Origin: Channallabes apus
Lineage: Eukaryota; Chordata; Actinopteri; Siluriformes; Clariidae
Assembly: GCA_030522415.1 (NCBI GenBank)
Contig: CM060109.1
Span: 31,083,892 to 31,147,891 of the forward strand
Length of the DNA: 64,000 bases
Reading direction: 5' to 3'
Below, piece by piece: positions 1 through 10,287 of the stretch. Each line of letters starts with the position of its first letter. Position 1 is the stretch's first letter. The position numbers and the translations under genes were made by a program. The notes below the pieces were generated by a model that saw nothing but the letters and a program-made list of their open reading frames with translations, ran no database searches and was not told where the DNA came from.

Positions 1-31
1 CTCAGATGTTGACTAGATGCACTGAGACTGT

Positions 32-200
32 GCATGGAAGACGATTATCTATAATCCTGTAGTGTGCGAGAGAGAAGAACCATTGGCTTAGTTGTGATCA
101 CGTGACACTCAACAGACCAAATGCACGCATACTACTCTTATTTCAAGACCTTGCTTGTCTATTAAGTTAAAATTTATTAACAAAAATTTGCTCATCCTGC
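32..200 (+). repeat. Unnamed dispersed repeat, copy A
   Basis: This stretch is clearly related to 59986-60165 in the same orientation: both carry the block gagaagaaccattggct, then a matching block with 'gtgatca.gtga..ctca.cagac' and later 'tattaagttaa' and 'gctcatc'. Both lie near GT/CA microsatellites. I do not recognise a family and see no coding potential. It could be a fragment of an old transposon or a segmental duplicate. Confidence 0.6.
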
Positions 201-261
201 AAAATGCTCACAGACCAAGTTACTCACAATCCAATGTTCCACAGTACAGTGCCACACAGAC

Positions 262-426
262 ACTCTCTCTCTCTCTCACCTTAAGTGTGTGTGTGTGCGT
301 GTGTTTGTGTGTGTATGAAGCACCCCCTCACACACACACATACACACTAGAGAGAGAGAGAGATAGTGAGAGTGTGTGAACCGGCACAGGGTCAAATTAC
401 GTGCGCGCACACACATAACGCACGCA

Positions 427-473
<47 letters not shown>
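262..473. repeat. Composite CT/TG/CA/GA microsatellite
   Basis: Successive runs of CT, GT, CA, GA and then a pure CA run (431-472) make up this block. The short open frames that cross it are products of the dinucleotide repeat and have no support as genes. Confidence 0.9.
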
Positions 474-474
<1 letters not shown>

Positions 475-599
475 GCCTGCATGCATAAATGGAAACACTT
501 ACCTGTCTGGATTAATTTTTAACTTTTTAAGGTAAAGTGCAGGTTAATTTGTTTTATTTTTACTTTATATTTTGTGTTAATTATTTTTATGTATTTATT

Positions 600-914
600 T
601 TTTGGGCTGTGGAACGAATAATTAAAATTTCCATTAATTTCCTATTTCCTATATGGCCTTCATGAGAGCCAGGTTCATTATGGTGCTTGACGAATTTTGC
701 TCCTGCAAGAACTATTACAGAAAGGCTGACCTCTGTGTCTTAAAATAACAAACTAACTGTTGTTTTTCTTGTTGTTACATAATTACCTAATCCCATACTG
801 TATGTGTTATTTTATAGTTTTGAAATCCCCAGTATTGTTGTAGATTGTAGAAAATAAATCACTAAACAAACAAAAAAATTTTTGCAAGTGTTCTAAAACT
901 TTTGAACGGTAGTG
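600..914. mobile_element. Right-hand end of a Tc1-like transposon (remnant)
   Basis: The block ends with 'aaacttttgaacggtagtg' followed by TA, the form of a Tc1/mariner terminus at a TA target. No matching left inverted repeat or transposase frame is visible within 900 bases upstream, so at best this is one end of a decayed copy. The upstream limit is a guess. Confidence 0.4.
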
Positions 915-916
915 TA

Positions 917-1564
917 TGTCACGGATAACCCCTAGAGGGAGCCATGCGCAGAGACTCCATTTTGTGGTCCTGTGTATTCAGCCGACTTTTCACTTCTACT
1001 CCTTACATTTTCACGCAATTATCTGTACTTTATACTCCTTACATTTTAAAAATAGCCTCGTTACTCCTATTTTATTTCAGCTTGTCATTCAAAAAACAAA
1101 ACAAACAAAAAAAAAACATCCGGATAAATTGCGCCATAAGCGAATTTGATTGTGGTTGGATGATGTAATGTAATGGGCCGGGGGTAGCTCAGTGGTTAAG
1201 GCATTGGACTACGGTTTGGAAGAGCCCAGGTTTAAACCCCACAACCACCAAGTTGCCACTGTTGGTCCCTTGAGCAAGGCCCTTAACGCTCAACTGCTCA
1301 GATGTATAATGAGATAAAAATGTAAGTCGCTCTGGATAAGAGCGTCTGCCAAATGCCTAAATGTAATGTTTGTATGTAGTTCTGTTCCAAGTTTTCTGTT
1401 CAGCATCCTTACTCTGACGTAAGCACGTCAAGCGGGACGAGGTAACTAAGCGTGTGTAATCTGTCACTGAGATCGCATGAGAGAACAAAAAAGTAAACGG
1501 CACATTCGCTAACAACTCCGTTTGTCTGTCATCTTTATTTTCTTCTATACAGAAGGACGTTACA
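917..1564 (+). repeat. Possible LTR fragment split by a SINE
   Basis: It begins TGTCACGGATAACCCCTAGA, close to the outer end of the 344-bp LTR at 42634 read on the minus strand (TGTGACGGTTAACCCCTAGA). A segment ending GACGTTACA at 1564 could be its other end. No target duplication is found and the SINE at 1177-1365 interrupts it. This is a resemblance, not a proven LTR. Confidence 0.3.
1177..1366 (+). mobile_element. tRNA-derived SINE (teleost V-SINE/DANA-like)
   Basis: The head has a pol III A box (gtagctcagtggttaag) and a B-box-like gtttaaacccc, spaced as in a tRNA. The body ends with tctggataagagcgtctgcc, a tail shared by many teleost SINEs. An ATGTAATG-type sequence flanks both sides (1163-1174 and 1361-1368) and may be the target duplication or the SINE's own short tail repeat. 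The exact family name is inferred from memory of the tail motif. Confidence 0.8.
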
Positions 1565-1770
1565 GATGAGAAGTATAAACATACCATTCCGACACCCTGT
1601 TGGTTGGTACGCGATCCATCGCACCTGCACATGACGTTACGTCACACACTCCAGCAAGGACATTTGAATAAATTAGCATTTTCGGGTTGATAAGGTTGTG
1701 ATAAGTAGACGAAGCTGTCCCTGATAGAGACTCAAGATTCGAGCGAAATGTCACAACCAAGCACCAGCGA

Positions 1771-1771
<1 letters not shown>

Positions 1772-1813
<42 letters not shown>
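1772..1813. repeat. (TA)n microsatellite
   Basis: About 20 TA units directly abut the Tc1 remnant that begins at 1814. Tc1 elements insert at TA, so the run is a plausible landing site, or it expanded from the target duplication. Confidence 0.95.
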
Positions 1814-1814
<1 letters not shown>

Positions 1815-2544
1815 TCAGCGCAAAAAAAGAAACGTCCTCTGACTTTCAACTGTTTTTACTTTCAGTAAACTTAATGTGTAAATATTTGTATGAACACTGC
1901 AGTGCATCTCCTCCTCATGGACTGGACCAGATTTGTCAGTTCTTACGGACAGTCTGAGCACTGATGGAGGGATTGTGTGTTCCTGGTGTGACTCGGGCAG
2001 TTGTTGTGGCCATCCTGTACCTGTCACGCAGGTGTGATATTCGGATGTACCCATCCTGTGCAGGTGTTGTTACACGTGGTCTTCCACTGCAAGGAAGATC
2101 AGCTGTCCTTCCTGTCTCCCTGTAGCACTGTCTTAGGCGTCTCACAGTGTGGACATGGCAATTTATTGCCCTAGCCACATCAGCAGTCCTCATGCCTCCC
2201 TGCAGCATGCCCCAGATGAGCCTCCCTGCTCATCTGTTCACGCAGATGAGCAGGGACCCTGGGCATCTTTCTTTGGGTGTTTTTCACAGTCGGTAGACAA
2301 GTCTCTTTAGTGTCCTGCGTTTTTAGAACTGTGACCTTAAATGCCTACTTTCTGTAAGCTGTTAAGGTCTTAACGACCATTCTACAGGTGCATGTTAATT
2401 AATTGATTATGGTTAATTGAACATGCATGGAAAACATTGTTTAAACCCTTTACAATGAAGATCTGTAAAGTTATTTGGATTTTTACAACATTATTGTTGA
2501 AATACACAGTCCTGAAAAAGGGACGTTTCTTTTTTTGCTGAGTG
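1814..2544 (-). mobile_element. Internally deleted Tc1-like transposon
   Basis: Both ends carry matching inverted termini: ctcagcgcaaaaaaagaaac on the left and the complement of gtttctttttttgctgag on the right, each next to TA. The 731-bp length is less than half that of a full Tc1, so most of the transposase is gone. The remaining coding trace is the N-terminal DNA-binding part on the minus strand (1936-2208). Confidence 0.75.
1936..2208 (-). pseudogene. Tc1 transposase, N-terminal helix-turn-helix fragment
   Basis: The 90-residue frame contains GMRTADVARAINCHVHTVRR, the helix-turn-helix that binds Tc1 inverted repeats, followed by SGRPRVTTPAQD, the linker with a GRPR-type motif. The second DNA-binding half and the whole DDE catalytic domain are missing. 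The fragment could still bind inverted repeats in principle, but no promoter or intact gene supports expression. Confidence 0.7.
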
Positions 2545-2561
2545 TATGTGTGTATATATTA

Positions 2562-2872
2562 TATACCTGGAGCCTATCCCAGGAGACTCAGGGCACGAGG
2601 CAGGGTACACCCTGGACAGCATGCCAATCCATTGCAGAGCACACACACACTCATTCACACACTATGGTCAATTTGGGAACGCCAATTAGCCTAATCTGCA
2701 TGTCTTTGGACTGTGGGAGGAAACCGGAGTACCCGGAGGAAACCCACCAAGCACGGGGAGAACATGCAAACTCCATGCACACAGAGACGGGAATCGATCC
2801 TGGCCGGGAATAAAACCCGGACCCTGGAGGTGCAAGGCGACAGTGCTAACCACTACACTACAGCACTAATGT
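2562..2872 (+). repeat. Common teleost dispersed repeat (LINE-tail type)
   Basis: The motifs tgtctttggactgtgggagg, 'aaaccggagtacccggagg' and 'ggggagaacatgcaaactcc' belong to a repeat seen very widely in fish genomes, possibly a LINE 3' region. The short frames across it are not genes. A much more diverged copy lies at 60510-60770, and a reverse fragment near 62940-63000. Family assignment is uncertain. Confidence 0.55.
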
Positions 2873-3785
2873 TTATTGTAGACAACCATACAAGGGTAAT
2901 TATTACTAAGCCTGCCCTGGGTACACTAATTTTCTTGTATGTTGCCCTCACAGATTCCTGCAGCTAAGCTTGGATGTACATTTACATTCCAATAAAGGTT
3001 ACGGATGACATGCCTCTGAAGTTTGACTTTTTGCACCATTAAAATACTTATAGGCAACTACTTATCATATCTTCTTCTCCATGAAACATGTTAATGCTCA
3101 GTAGTACACATATATGGTTCTTTAATGTATTTGCATTGTCCTAAAATGCATTCTTTTTCAATTGCCATATACAGTATCCCAAATCACTATGGCCGTTAAA
3201 AAATACAACAAAAAAAACAACACATTTTTATTTTTTTTATGCTGTGTTCGTGCAATATATAGGCCCGTGGCACTGCCTAAGCTTTTATCCTTAATGCTTT
3301 TTTCTTAATTATCCTTAATTTTTCCCCCTCGTGTTACTTTTACTTTTAAGTAGTTTTGAAACCAGTACTTTTACACTTTTATTTGAGTAAAAAGCTTGAG
3401 TTGATACTTCAACTTCTAAAGGAGTCTTTTTAAACCCTAGTATCTATACTTCTACTCAAGTAATGAATGTGAATACTTTTGACACCACTGTATGGGGCTG
3501 GTATAAACATGCTTCAGTGCAAAATGGCTTGACTGGAAATACATTTAACTAGTCAAGCTTAAAAGGAACTATTTAAAATGAAGATTTTTTTTGTTAAATA
3601 ATGATTATTGAGTCTGACGATTAAAAATACTTTTGATGTTCTTAAGCCTGTCATATAAATATATGAATATAGTTTTGAGCCTTGGAGATTGCTTTCACTT
3701 GATTCACTAAATGGGTACAGTAACTGCACGAATTAATAGGTACTGTATATAGGCATAGATGCACAAAGGGCAGAGCTATTGCTGA
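2873..3785. other. No gene seen; AT-rich with a TACTTTTA-type repeat
   Basis: No open frame of interest is present. Around 3330-3490 the motif acttttactttta and several related phrases recur, ending 'tgacaccactgta', which looks like an old DNA-transposon end. A GC-poor unique-looking stretch surrounds it. Confidence 0.5.
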
Positions 3786-3815
3786 GCTATTTGGCTGCCC
3801 TCAGCAGGAAAAAGA

Positions 3816-3857
<42 letters not shown>
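3816..3857. repeat. (ATA)n microsatellite
   Basis: About 14 ATA/AAT units form the present 3' break of the BEL element. The apparent poly-Asn/poly-Tyr tail of the RNase H frame comes from translating this run. Confidence 0.95.
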
Positions 3858-5172
3858 TGTTATTGTTAATCGTTTTAAAACTAAGTTTTTCATTGTCAAT
3901 ATATCTCAGGACAGTTGTGCTGTCAGTCCAGAACATAGAGTCCAGCAATTTTATCTCCAGTTGACCTTTCAACATTTTGTCATTGTTCACGGCAACTACT
4001 GCTGCAGTCAATTCCATTCGAGGAATAGTCGTTTCTTTCAGAGGTGCTACACGAGAGTTCCCCATCATGAATGCACAATGTGTGAGTCCATCAGCATTTA
4101 CCAACTTGAGGTATAATACAACTCCATAACCCATCTCACTTGCATCTGAAAAGTGATGAAGCTGAGCCGTAGTTGTGACAAAGTTAGCTGCTTTTATACA
4201 TCTTGCTACACTGACTTCGAACAGTTGGTGCAACTCTTGTAACCAGGCTTTCCATCTTTTTACAAACTGTTCGGGAATGTCGTCATCCCATGCGAGTTTT
4301 TCTTTGCACAACTTTTGCATTAGAATCTTTTCTGGCAGTATAACAGGTGCGAGGAAACCCAAGGGGTTGCTACAGTTTTCTTCTGCTGTTTTCGTAAGCG
4401 CAAAGTTAGCAACGCTTGGAGACGATTTTGCACCGAACAGATGAACAACCATTTTGTACTCGACCATGTCTTGATTTACGTCTCCGTTTGGCCACCATAG
4501 GAAGTGCAGCAAGTCTGTGTCCTTTTCCGGAACTCTCACCTGATAATACATGGCTTCCACATCTGCCATCATAGCAACTTCCTCTTGTCTGAAGCGTGTA
4601 AGCACTCCAATGAGTGAGTTCGTTAAGTCTGGTCCTTGTAGGAGCTCGTTATTCAATGATACTCCCTGATAGCTGCCAGCACAAACCACTCTTAGCTTTT
4701 TCTTTTGAGGCTGATATACACCATGGTGAGGTATATACCACACTTGACCATCTTGTCGATGCAAGTGAGGTGTAGGAACTTTGACTGCATGGCCCTTTTT
4801 AAGCATATCATTCATGAAATTTGAATACTCCTCGTCAAAGGAGCGGTTCTTAAATTTTTTTTTAAGATTTAGTGCGCACTGCATGGCTGCACTTCGGTTG
4901 TTGGGCATTTGAATTGCTGCTTTCTTAAATGGGAGACCGATGTAGAAGTGATTGTCGGTGAACTGCAGAGAGTTAGATACAGAATCTAAAAACTGGTAGT
5001 CCTCTTGTGACAACTCGGCCTTATCATCACAGTTTCGTTCAGGAAAGTCATGGCTATACTCTTGTATCAGCATTTGTTCTAAACTGTCGATGGAAACTCT
5101 GTTGACTGTAACACTCGCCTGTTCGTTGTCATATATGCCTTCCTCGACAGATTCTCGAAGAAGTCCATTCAA
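3858..5172 (-). pseudogene. BEL/Pao reverse transcriptase-RNase H, internally deleted
   Basis: The frame shows BEL/Pao RT features: HGVYQPQKKKLRVVCAGS, then MADVEAMYYQVRVP (first catalytic Asp) and LFGAKSSPSVANFAL. Immediately after TKTAEEN it jumps to NPLGFLAPVILP, a connection-region motif. The YxDD catalytic box that should lie between is missing, so the polymerase cannot work. RNase H follows with FSDASEMGYG, IPRMELTA and WTDSTTVLRYI. A short overlapping frame at 5129-5332 carries the N-terminal lead-in (KWPYLSQVKLPQIDA). Family assignment is firm; function is lost. Confidence 0.85.
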
Positions 5173-5329
5173 AGTCGAGAGCAGTCTTTACTGCATATGG
5201 CCCTTTGTGCCTGCTGTTAATTACTTGCCATGGTTCTAGCAGCTTATACTCTTTATTGCCTATGAGAATTTCATTTCCAGCATCGATCTGTGGCAATTTT
5301 ACTTGACTGAGGTATGGCCACTTATCAAT

Positions 5330-5596
5330 CAATCAATCAAATTTATTTATAAAGCACATTTAAAACAACTTCCACTGACTAAAGTGCTGCACAAGTATAA
5401 AACAATAAATCAGCAGGTACTATACTGCGTATCTACTTAATATTTATCGCTCACTATTACAAACCATGAAACAGAAATCCATAGGATAAAATAAAATAAA
5501 AATAATCATAATAGTAATAAATAAAATAAAACTAGCTTAATAAATCAAAAGGAAAATGCACATGAAAACAGATGTGTTTTAAGCATGGTTTCTTAT
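5330..5596 (-). mobile_element. 5'-truncated LINE tail with 9-bp target duplication
   Basis: On the minus strand the insert ends 'gtgctttataaataaa' and a GATT-type tail, the form of a teleost L2-like 3' end. It is flanked by CTTATCAAT at 5321-5329 and again at 5597-5605, a direct 9-bp duplication of the BEL coding sequence. Only about 267 bp were inserted, with no coding sequence. It cuts the frame between the protease and RT regions. Confidence 0.75.
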
Positions 5597-5964
5597 CTTA
5601 TCAATGTCGTGCTGTTCTGGAATGTTTTCCACTGAGACTGGGATGCTCTTTTGTGTAAACACTTTGGAAAGTTCAACAAAGGTGTTTTCTTCCAGACCGC
5701 TAACCTCCAAGTCAGTGAGCACATAACTTTCTACTTGTTTCTTAGAGTTCATGATATTTAATGTCATGTCAACCTTTATACAGTACCTTGAACATTTAAT
5801 CGCCTTGCTAATGATTCCATGCAGAAAGTAGCTGAGCTACCTGGGTCCATAAAGTCATAAACTTCTACTGTCTTGTCACTTTTCTTTGACTTTATTTTAA
5901 CAGGTACTATGGAGAGAATGCAATTATCTCCAGCCCCAGTACAGGCGCTGGTTTCTTGACTCAC
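5579..5964 (-). pseudogene. BEL/Pao aspartic protease region, frameshifted
   Basis: The upstream frame (5776-5964) has FMDPGSSATFC, where the DxGS motif matches the active-site turn of the BEL/Pao (A17-type) protease. A second frame (5579-5767) continues with the downstream part and stops soon after the LINE insertion point. The two are separated by a frameshift near 5770. The enzyme would process the Gag-Pol polyprotein; here it cannot be made whole. Confidence 0.7.
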
Positions 5965-6011
5965 TGTAGCAGGCAGTGCATTAACTGTTTCAGTTTAATC
6001 AGCCTTTACAA

Positions 6012-6416
6012 TTACCTGAGCTGTGTCTTGTATGGCAATGTGTAACCTGCGAGGATGTTTCTTTTTGTGCAGTCTTTGCTTAAGTGTCCTTTTACTAAAC
6101 ATCCATAACAAAATCCATTCCTTTTCAAAAAGTCCAATTTATCTTTATGTGTCTTATCGTTAAAAAGGCGGCAATCATCTAAGGTATGACTTTTCTCACA
6201 GAATGCACAAGGTTTAGTAAAGGCACTGATCACTGATGCACCAGTACTCTTTGCTGTAATCAAGTCTTTATGAATTTCACCAACCTGTTTAATCCCCGTT
6301 GCAAAGCTGACCCCTCTTTTCCCTTCCTTTTTTAGCTTGGATCCTTGAAGGGATTTGTTAAAGTGTTTCTTATCACTAGTCAAGACGTCCAGGTCTCCGA
6401 AGAGTGGGTTTGACAT
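6012..6416 (-). pseudogene. BEL/Pao Gag, zinc-knuckle (nucleocapsid) part
   Basis: Two cysteine/histidine clusters are visible: CAFCEKSHTLDDC and CYGCLVKGHLSKDC, spaced as the CCHC knuckles that bind the element's RNA. The frame opens at an internal ATG and is disconnected from the upstream Gag core by a frameshift or stop near 6430. Confidence 0.75.
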
Positions 6417-6445
6417 TACTTTGGCTTATCGGTCAACGAATTCCA

Positions 6446-6922
6446 CTAGCTGCAAGAACTTTTCTGACTGCACTCCTCATGCTTGTATGCGTAGGCCCTC
6501 CATCTCTTACGCAATTCATAGGGCAGTTTTGAAGTAATAGTCTGCATGTTGGTAGCATTATCTAACTCATCCATGTAGTCAATGCTTGCCATGATGTTGT
6601 GACAGGTTACCAGAAACACGGAGAAGGCGCTTAACGACTTTCCATCCTCTGACTTTATTTCCGGCCATGTGGCTGCCTTTTGCATCAGCGTGGTTGCGAT
6701 TTTTCGTTTATTTCCAAATCTGTCCTGTAACATTCTCATTACCTCTGCATAACCAAGATCATCTGGCATAAGCTGACAGCTCTTAACGAGATCTCTAGGC
6801 TCTCCTCTAGTATACTGCTCAAGAAAGAACAGCTTATCCGCATCACTATCAGCTCTGGTTTCAACAGCATGTTTAAACGCTCTCATGAAAGACGTAAACT
6901 CAAGAGGGTCTCCATGAAACAA
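6446..6922 (-). pseudogene. BEL/Pao Gag core (DUF1759-like)
   Basis: The frame starts FHGDPLEFTSFMRAF and contains KLFFLEQYTRGEPRDLVKSC, 'MLQDRFG' and LPYELRKRW, which are hallmarks of the Gag-like domain that precedes the A17 protease in BEL elements. It overlaps the next Gag frame by 23 bases in a different phase, showing a frameshift near 6910. Confidence 0.8.
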
Positions 6923-7397
6923 AGGAACATCGCGCTGAGGTAAAGCTAATTTCTGTAATCTCTGTCTGACGTTGCATCACTGTCTGAAGCTCTACTGGCT
7001 CAATGTTATGGAGTGAGTATTCGTTGTCTTGGGTAGACCATTCCTTTAAAGTTCTTGTCATTTTAGGTATTACACTTACGGGCACGCTTAGACGGGTTGC
7101 CTTGAGACGTGATGGCAGTCTAATATATTCCGTTGACATACTGTGGTCGTAGTGTTCATTATATTCTGATTTGGGAAAATGTGCACTTCTCGGTTCGCTG
7201 ACCACACTCTGTCTTGCAGGATGTTGTCGTTCTTCACGATTCTGATACACTTTTATTTCAGCGTTGGCCTTTGCAAGCGCTGTTTCGAGTCTCAACCTTT
7301 CCTTTTTTGCCTGTAATTGTGCTTCGTTAGCCTTTAGTTGTGCTTCCTCCATTTCTAGTGCCTGCCGTTGGTCTAAGGTTGCTGCTTCAGCCAACAA
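6900..7397 (-). pseudogene. BEL/Pao Gag, charged coiled-coil segment
   Basis: Residues 1-60 are almost purely Ala/Glu/Gln/Lys/Leu with heptad-like spacing, predicting a long coiled coil that would drive Gag assembly. It is followed by a basic, low-complexity linker. A break near 7400 separates it from the N-terminal Gag frame. Confidence 0.6.
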
Positions 7398-7407
7398 TGC
7401 TGCTCTG

Positions 7408-7965
7408 TTAGCTTCTGCCTTTTTTTAGCTGAGCTAAGGATGTTGTAGATGTTGAGGACCTTTTGGATGCTGCAGTCGCTATGCTTCCGTGCCTATTAGA
7501 GGCGAGCATCTTAAACTCCGCCACAGACATGCTGTCATCTGACAAAACTCTATCATTGTACGCGTGAAGCGTCGTGAGGAGGGTCTTAGTTTCCGTGATC
7601 CATGACTCTACAGTTTTCTTAAATTCTGTGGGGCACAGTGATTTAGACTTGTACCAGTTTTGCAGGTCCTGTTCGCGTTCGTCTTTGTTTAAGCACAATC
7701 GCACATCTCTATTGCTTTGAGTAAAGCCCTTTAGCAGCTCTTTGTAGTCCGTATAGTACTTAGTTTCAACATTATACAAATTATAGATATTGTGCATAAG
7801 CAACTCTATTTCGTTGGATAATGCACTCAATTGACTCCACTTTTCTTCTCTAGCTTCCATCATTTCTTGAAGCTTCTCTTTCGAATCTTTGTCGACGAGC
7901 GCCATCTCACGCTCAGACTTGGTAATGGCAGTGTTGTCATCGTTGTCCGACATAGTGACATTCAA
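7408..7965 (-). pseudogene. BEL/Pao Gag, N-terminal part
   Basis: This 185-residue frame begins at ATG (7965) with an acidic, alpha-helical sequence, ends in a Ser/Thr-rich basic tail, and is the most 5' coding piece of the BEL element. No enzyme motif is present. Position and composition, not a diagnostic motif, support the call. Confidence 0.6.
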
Positions 7966-8293
7966 GGCAGGCTAATCCTTTTTCGATTTCGAATTCAATA
8001 GTTGCTTATCTTCGCTTAAATGATGGAGAAAGCTTTTGACTTTACATGTACGGGCATGTTATTCCACAGGTTTTGACGCTTATCTTTTTATCATATTTGG
8101 TTACTCACGACATGGAAGTCCATTGGTCTCTTTGTCTCTTGTTTTATTTTCAGCATCAAAGATTCAACACTTCATACAGTTGTCTTGAGTAAATCCAGTA
8201 AATCCACTGCAGTTACAACAACCAATTTGCTGTATCTTTTAGCTTACGGTTTCTTACTTTTACAACATCCTATTTGCTGTATCTGTAGCTTAC
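7966..8293 (-). other. Presumed BEL/Pao 5' leader, up to the Gypsy-1 insertion
   Basis: There is no coding sequence. The phrase 'tttgctgtatct...tagcttac' occurs twice (about 8230 and 8275), so the leader has an internal duplication. It ends GCTTAC at 8293, the target duplication of Gypsy-1, and should continue at 21130. Confidence 0.45.
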
Positions 8294-8575
8294 TGTTGCG
8301 GGGCGGAGTGGACGAGGTGAATCCAGGCGCAGATGAATGACAGCAATGTAAAACGAGAATGCGGTCGGAATGCGGAAGCGGAGGTCAATACCGGGAGATC
8401 AGTCAGTGTTGCGTCGAAGCCAAATCGTAAAATGAGAGCTGTAGTCAGAAGAGGAAGCGCGAGGTCAAAACCGGGAGATCAAAGGACGAGGCAAACAAAA
8501 TCGAGACGAGAAACCGAAAGCAAAAACGAGAGACAAAAGCGGGCTTCGCAACGTGAAAGCAGGGAAAAATAAACT
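8294..8575 (-). repeat. Gypsy-1 3' LTR, truncated
   Basis: This segment matches 20638-20890 closely, starting with gcggacgaggtgaatccagg-type sequence, but stops matching after 'gggaaaaataaac'. It also contains an extra block near 8455-8480 (agcgcgaggtcaaaaccggg) that the 5' LTR lacks but the third copy at 63.5-63.9 kb has. About 200 bp of the U3 side is deleted together with the 3' coding end. Confidence 0.8.
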
Positions 8576-10249
8576 TAATGGGCATGAGGCAAGACGGTGC
8601 AGCTGGGACACGTGGAACGTAGGATTGTTTCGCCGCATGGTTGAGGGGAGCAAGAGTTTAACAGCGCAGGGGTTGACTATCATAGTGATGGTGAAGGAGC
8701 CGAGGTAACGAGGGGAAAGCTTGCGGCAGGTGGTCTTTAGGGGGATATCTCTGGCGGCGAGCATGACTCTCTGCCTCACCCTGTACTTGGGAGCCTGAGA
8801 GCATCTACGGTCGGCCTGTGTCTTATATCTTCTGCCGACCCGTAACAGCGTTCTCCTTGCTTGCAGCCAGGTCTTTCTGCATCGCCTGACAAAAACTTGG
8901 ACGGATGGGACACTGACCTCCTCCTCCTGAGATGGGAATAAGGGTGGTTGATAGCCCAGGCAGCACTGGAATGGAGACAAACCAGTAGATGACGATACTT
9001 GGGAGTTCTGGGCGTATTCCACCCATGGCAGAAACTTGCTCCAGGAGGCGACATCTCGGAAGGCCATGCACCTTAAGGCTACCTCGAGGGACTGGTTCTT
9101 TCTTTCGGTCTGCCCGTTGGACTGGGGGTGAAAGCCTGAGGACAGACTGGGGGTGGCTCCAATGAGTCTGCAAAATGCCTTCCAAAATTGTGATGTGAAT
9201 TGGGGACCACGGTCGGAGACAATGTCATTGGGAAGACCATGTAGCCTGAAAACGTGCGTTATCATGAGATCAGCGGTTTCCTTGGCGGATGGGAGCTTGG
9301 GTAGCGGAATGAAATGGGCGGCCTTAGAGAACCGATTCACCATGGTCATGATGCATGAGTGGCCGTCCGAAGAAGGTAACCCTGTGACAAAGTCCAGGGC
9401 AATATTGGACCATGGACGAGATGGGATAGGTAAGGGTCTGAGGAGGCCTGCCGGCGCGGTGTTGGTGTGTTTGCATCTAGCACAGGTGTCACATGCTGCC
9501 ACGAAGCTGGAGGTATCTTCCTTGACCGTGGACCACCAGAAACGTTGTTGGACTTGAGACAGGGTTCGAGCTGAGCCAGGATGACAGGAGAGCTTGGAGC
9601 TGTGTTGCAATTCCAGAACTTGAGAACGTAGAGGAAGTGGAACAAACAGGCAATTAGGAGGCACGTTACTTGGCCCGGGTTCATGAGACAGGGCTTGCTG
9701 GACCTTGGTCTCGATATCAAGCCCAGCTGCTGCGAGCAAGCATGATGGGGCAATGATGGTTTCGTTGGCAGTGGAGTCGTGAGTAGGTGAAAACTGTCTG
9801 GAGAGTGCATCTGGCTTGGAATTCTTGGACCCAGGATGATAGGAGAGGACAAAGTTGAACCTGGCGAACAACAGTGACCATGGAGCCTGGCGAGAGTTTA
9901 GCCTCTTGGCATTCTGCAGGTATTCGAGGTTCTTGTGGTCGGTCCAGACCAAAAATGGGGTCTCCGTCCCCTCTAACCAGTGTCTCCATTCTTCTAGGGC
10001 CAGCTTGATGGCCAGCAGTTCTCGATCGCCGATGCCATAATTCACCTCAGCAGGAGTTAAGCGGTGAGAGAAGAAAGAGCAGGGGTGTAGCTTGTTGTCG
10101 TGTGCAGCTCTCTGGGAAAGGACACCTCCTACACCCATGCTGGAGGCATCGACTTTCACAACAAACTGGCGTGACGGATCTGGAATAGTCAGGATTGGGG
10201 CAGACGTGAACCATTTCTTGAGTTCCGAGAAGGCTTTTTCAGAGTTCAT
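8576..10249 (-). pseudogene. Gypsy-1 RNase H and integrase
   Basis: RNase H shows VVKVDASSMGVGGVLSQ, RELLAIKLALEEWRHWL and FLVWTDHKNLEYL. Integrase has the HHCC finger (HSSKLSCH ... CDTCARC) and the DDE core: [18 protein letters not shown] and SNGQTERKNQSLE. The frame then runs past FHVSQLHRL directly into LTR sequence; the chromodomain that normally follows in this lineage is missing. The integrase core looks uninterrupted, but the polyprotein frame is broken upstream near 10250-10310, where a stop and a shift occur. The tail after about 8575 is LTR. Confidence 0.85.
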
Positions 10250-10287
10250 GTCCCAACGGAAACGTGTCTTGGGGGAAGTCAGGGCTG

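Larger units (their letters stand above)
3786..8293 (-). mobile_element. BEL/Pao retroelement, truncated and degenerate
   Basis: Read on the minus strand the order is coiled-coil Gag, DUF1759-like Gag core, CCHC zinc knuckles, aspartic protease, reverse transcriptase and RNase H, which is the BEL/Pao order. Integrase and the 3' LTR are absent: the sequence breaks off in an ATT microsatellite at 3857. Frameshifts divide Gag and protease, the catalytic part of RT is deleted, and a LINE tail has landed in the protease/RT junction. The Gypsy-1 insertion at 8294 separates the leader from what is probably more of the same element at 21130-21211. Confidence 0.8.

Noticed and set aside
155..482. Short Cys/Val-rich and Ser/Leu-rich proteins at the left end
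   Set aside because: They are translations of CA/GT/CT microsatellites.
8333..8572. A basic 79-codon protein, also seen at 20677 and 63692
   Set aside because: All three lie in the same Gypsy LTR; the frame is a by-product of LTR sequence.
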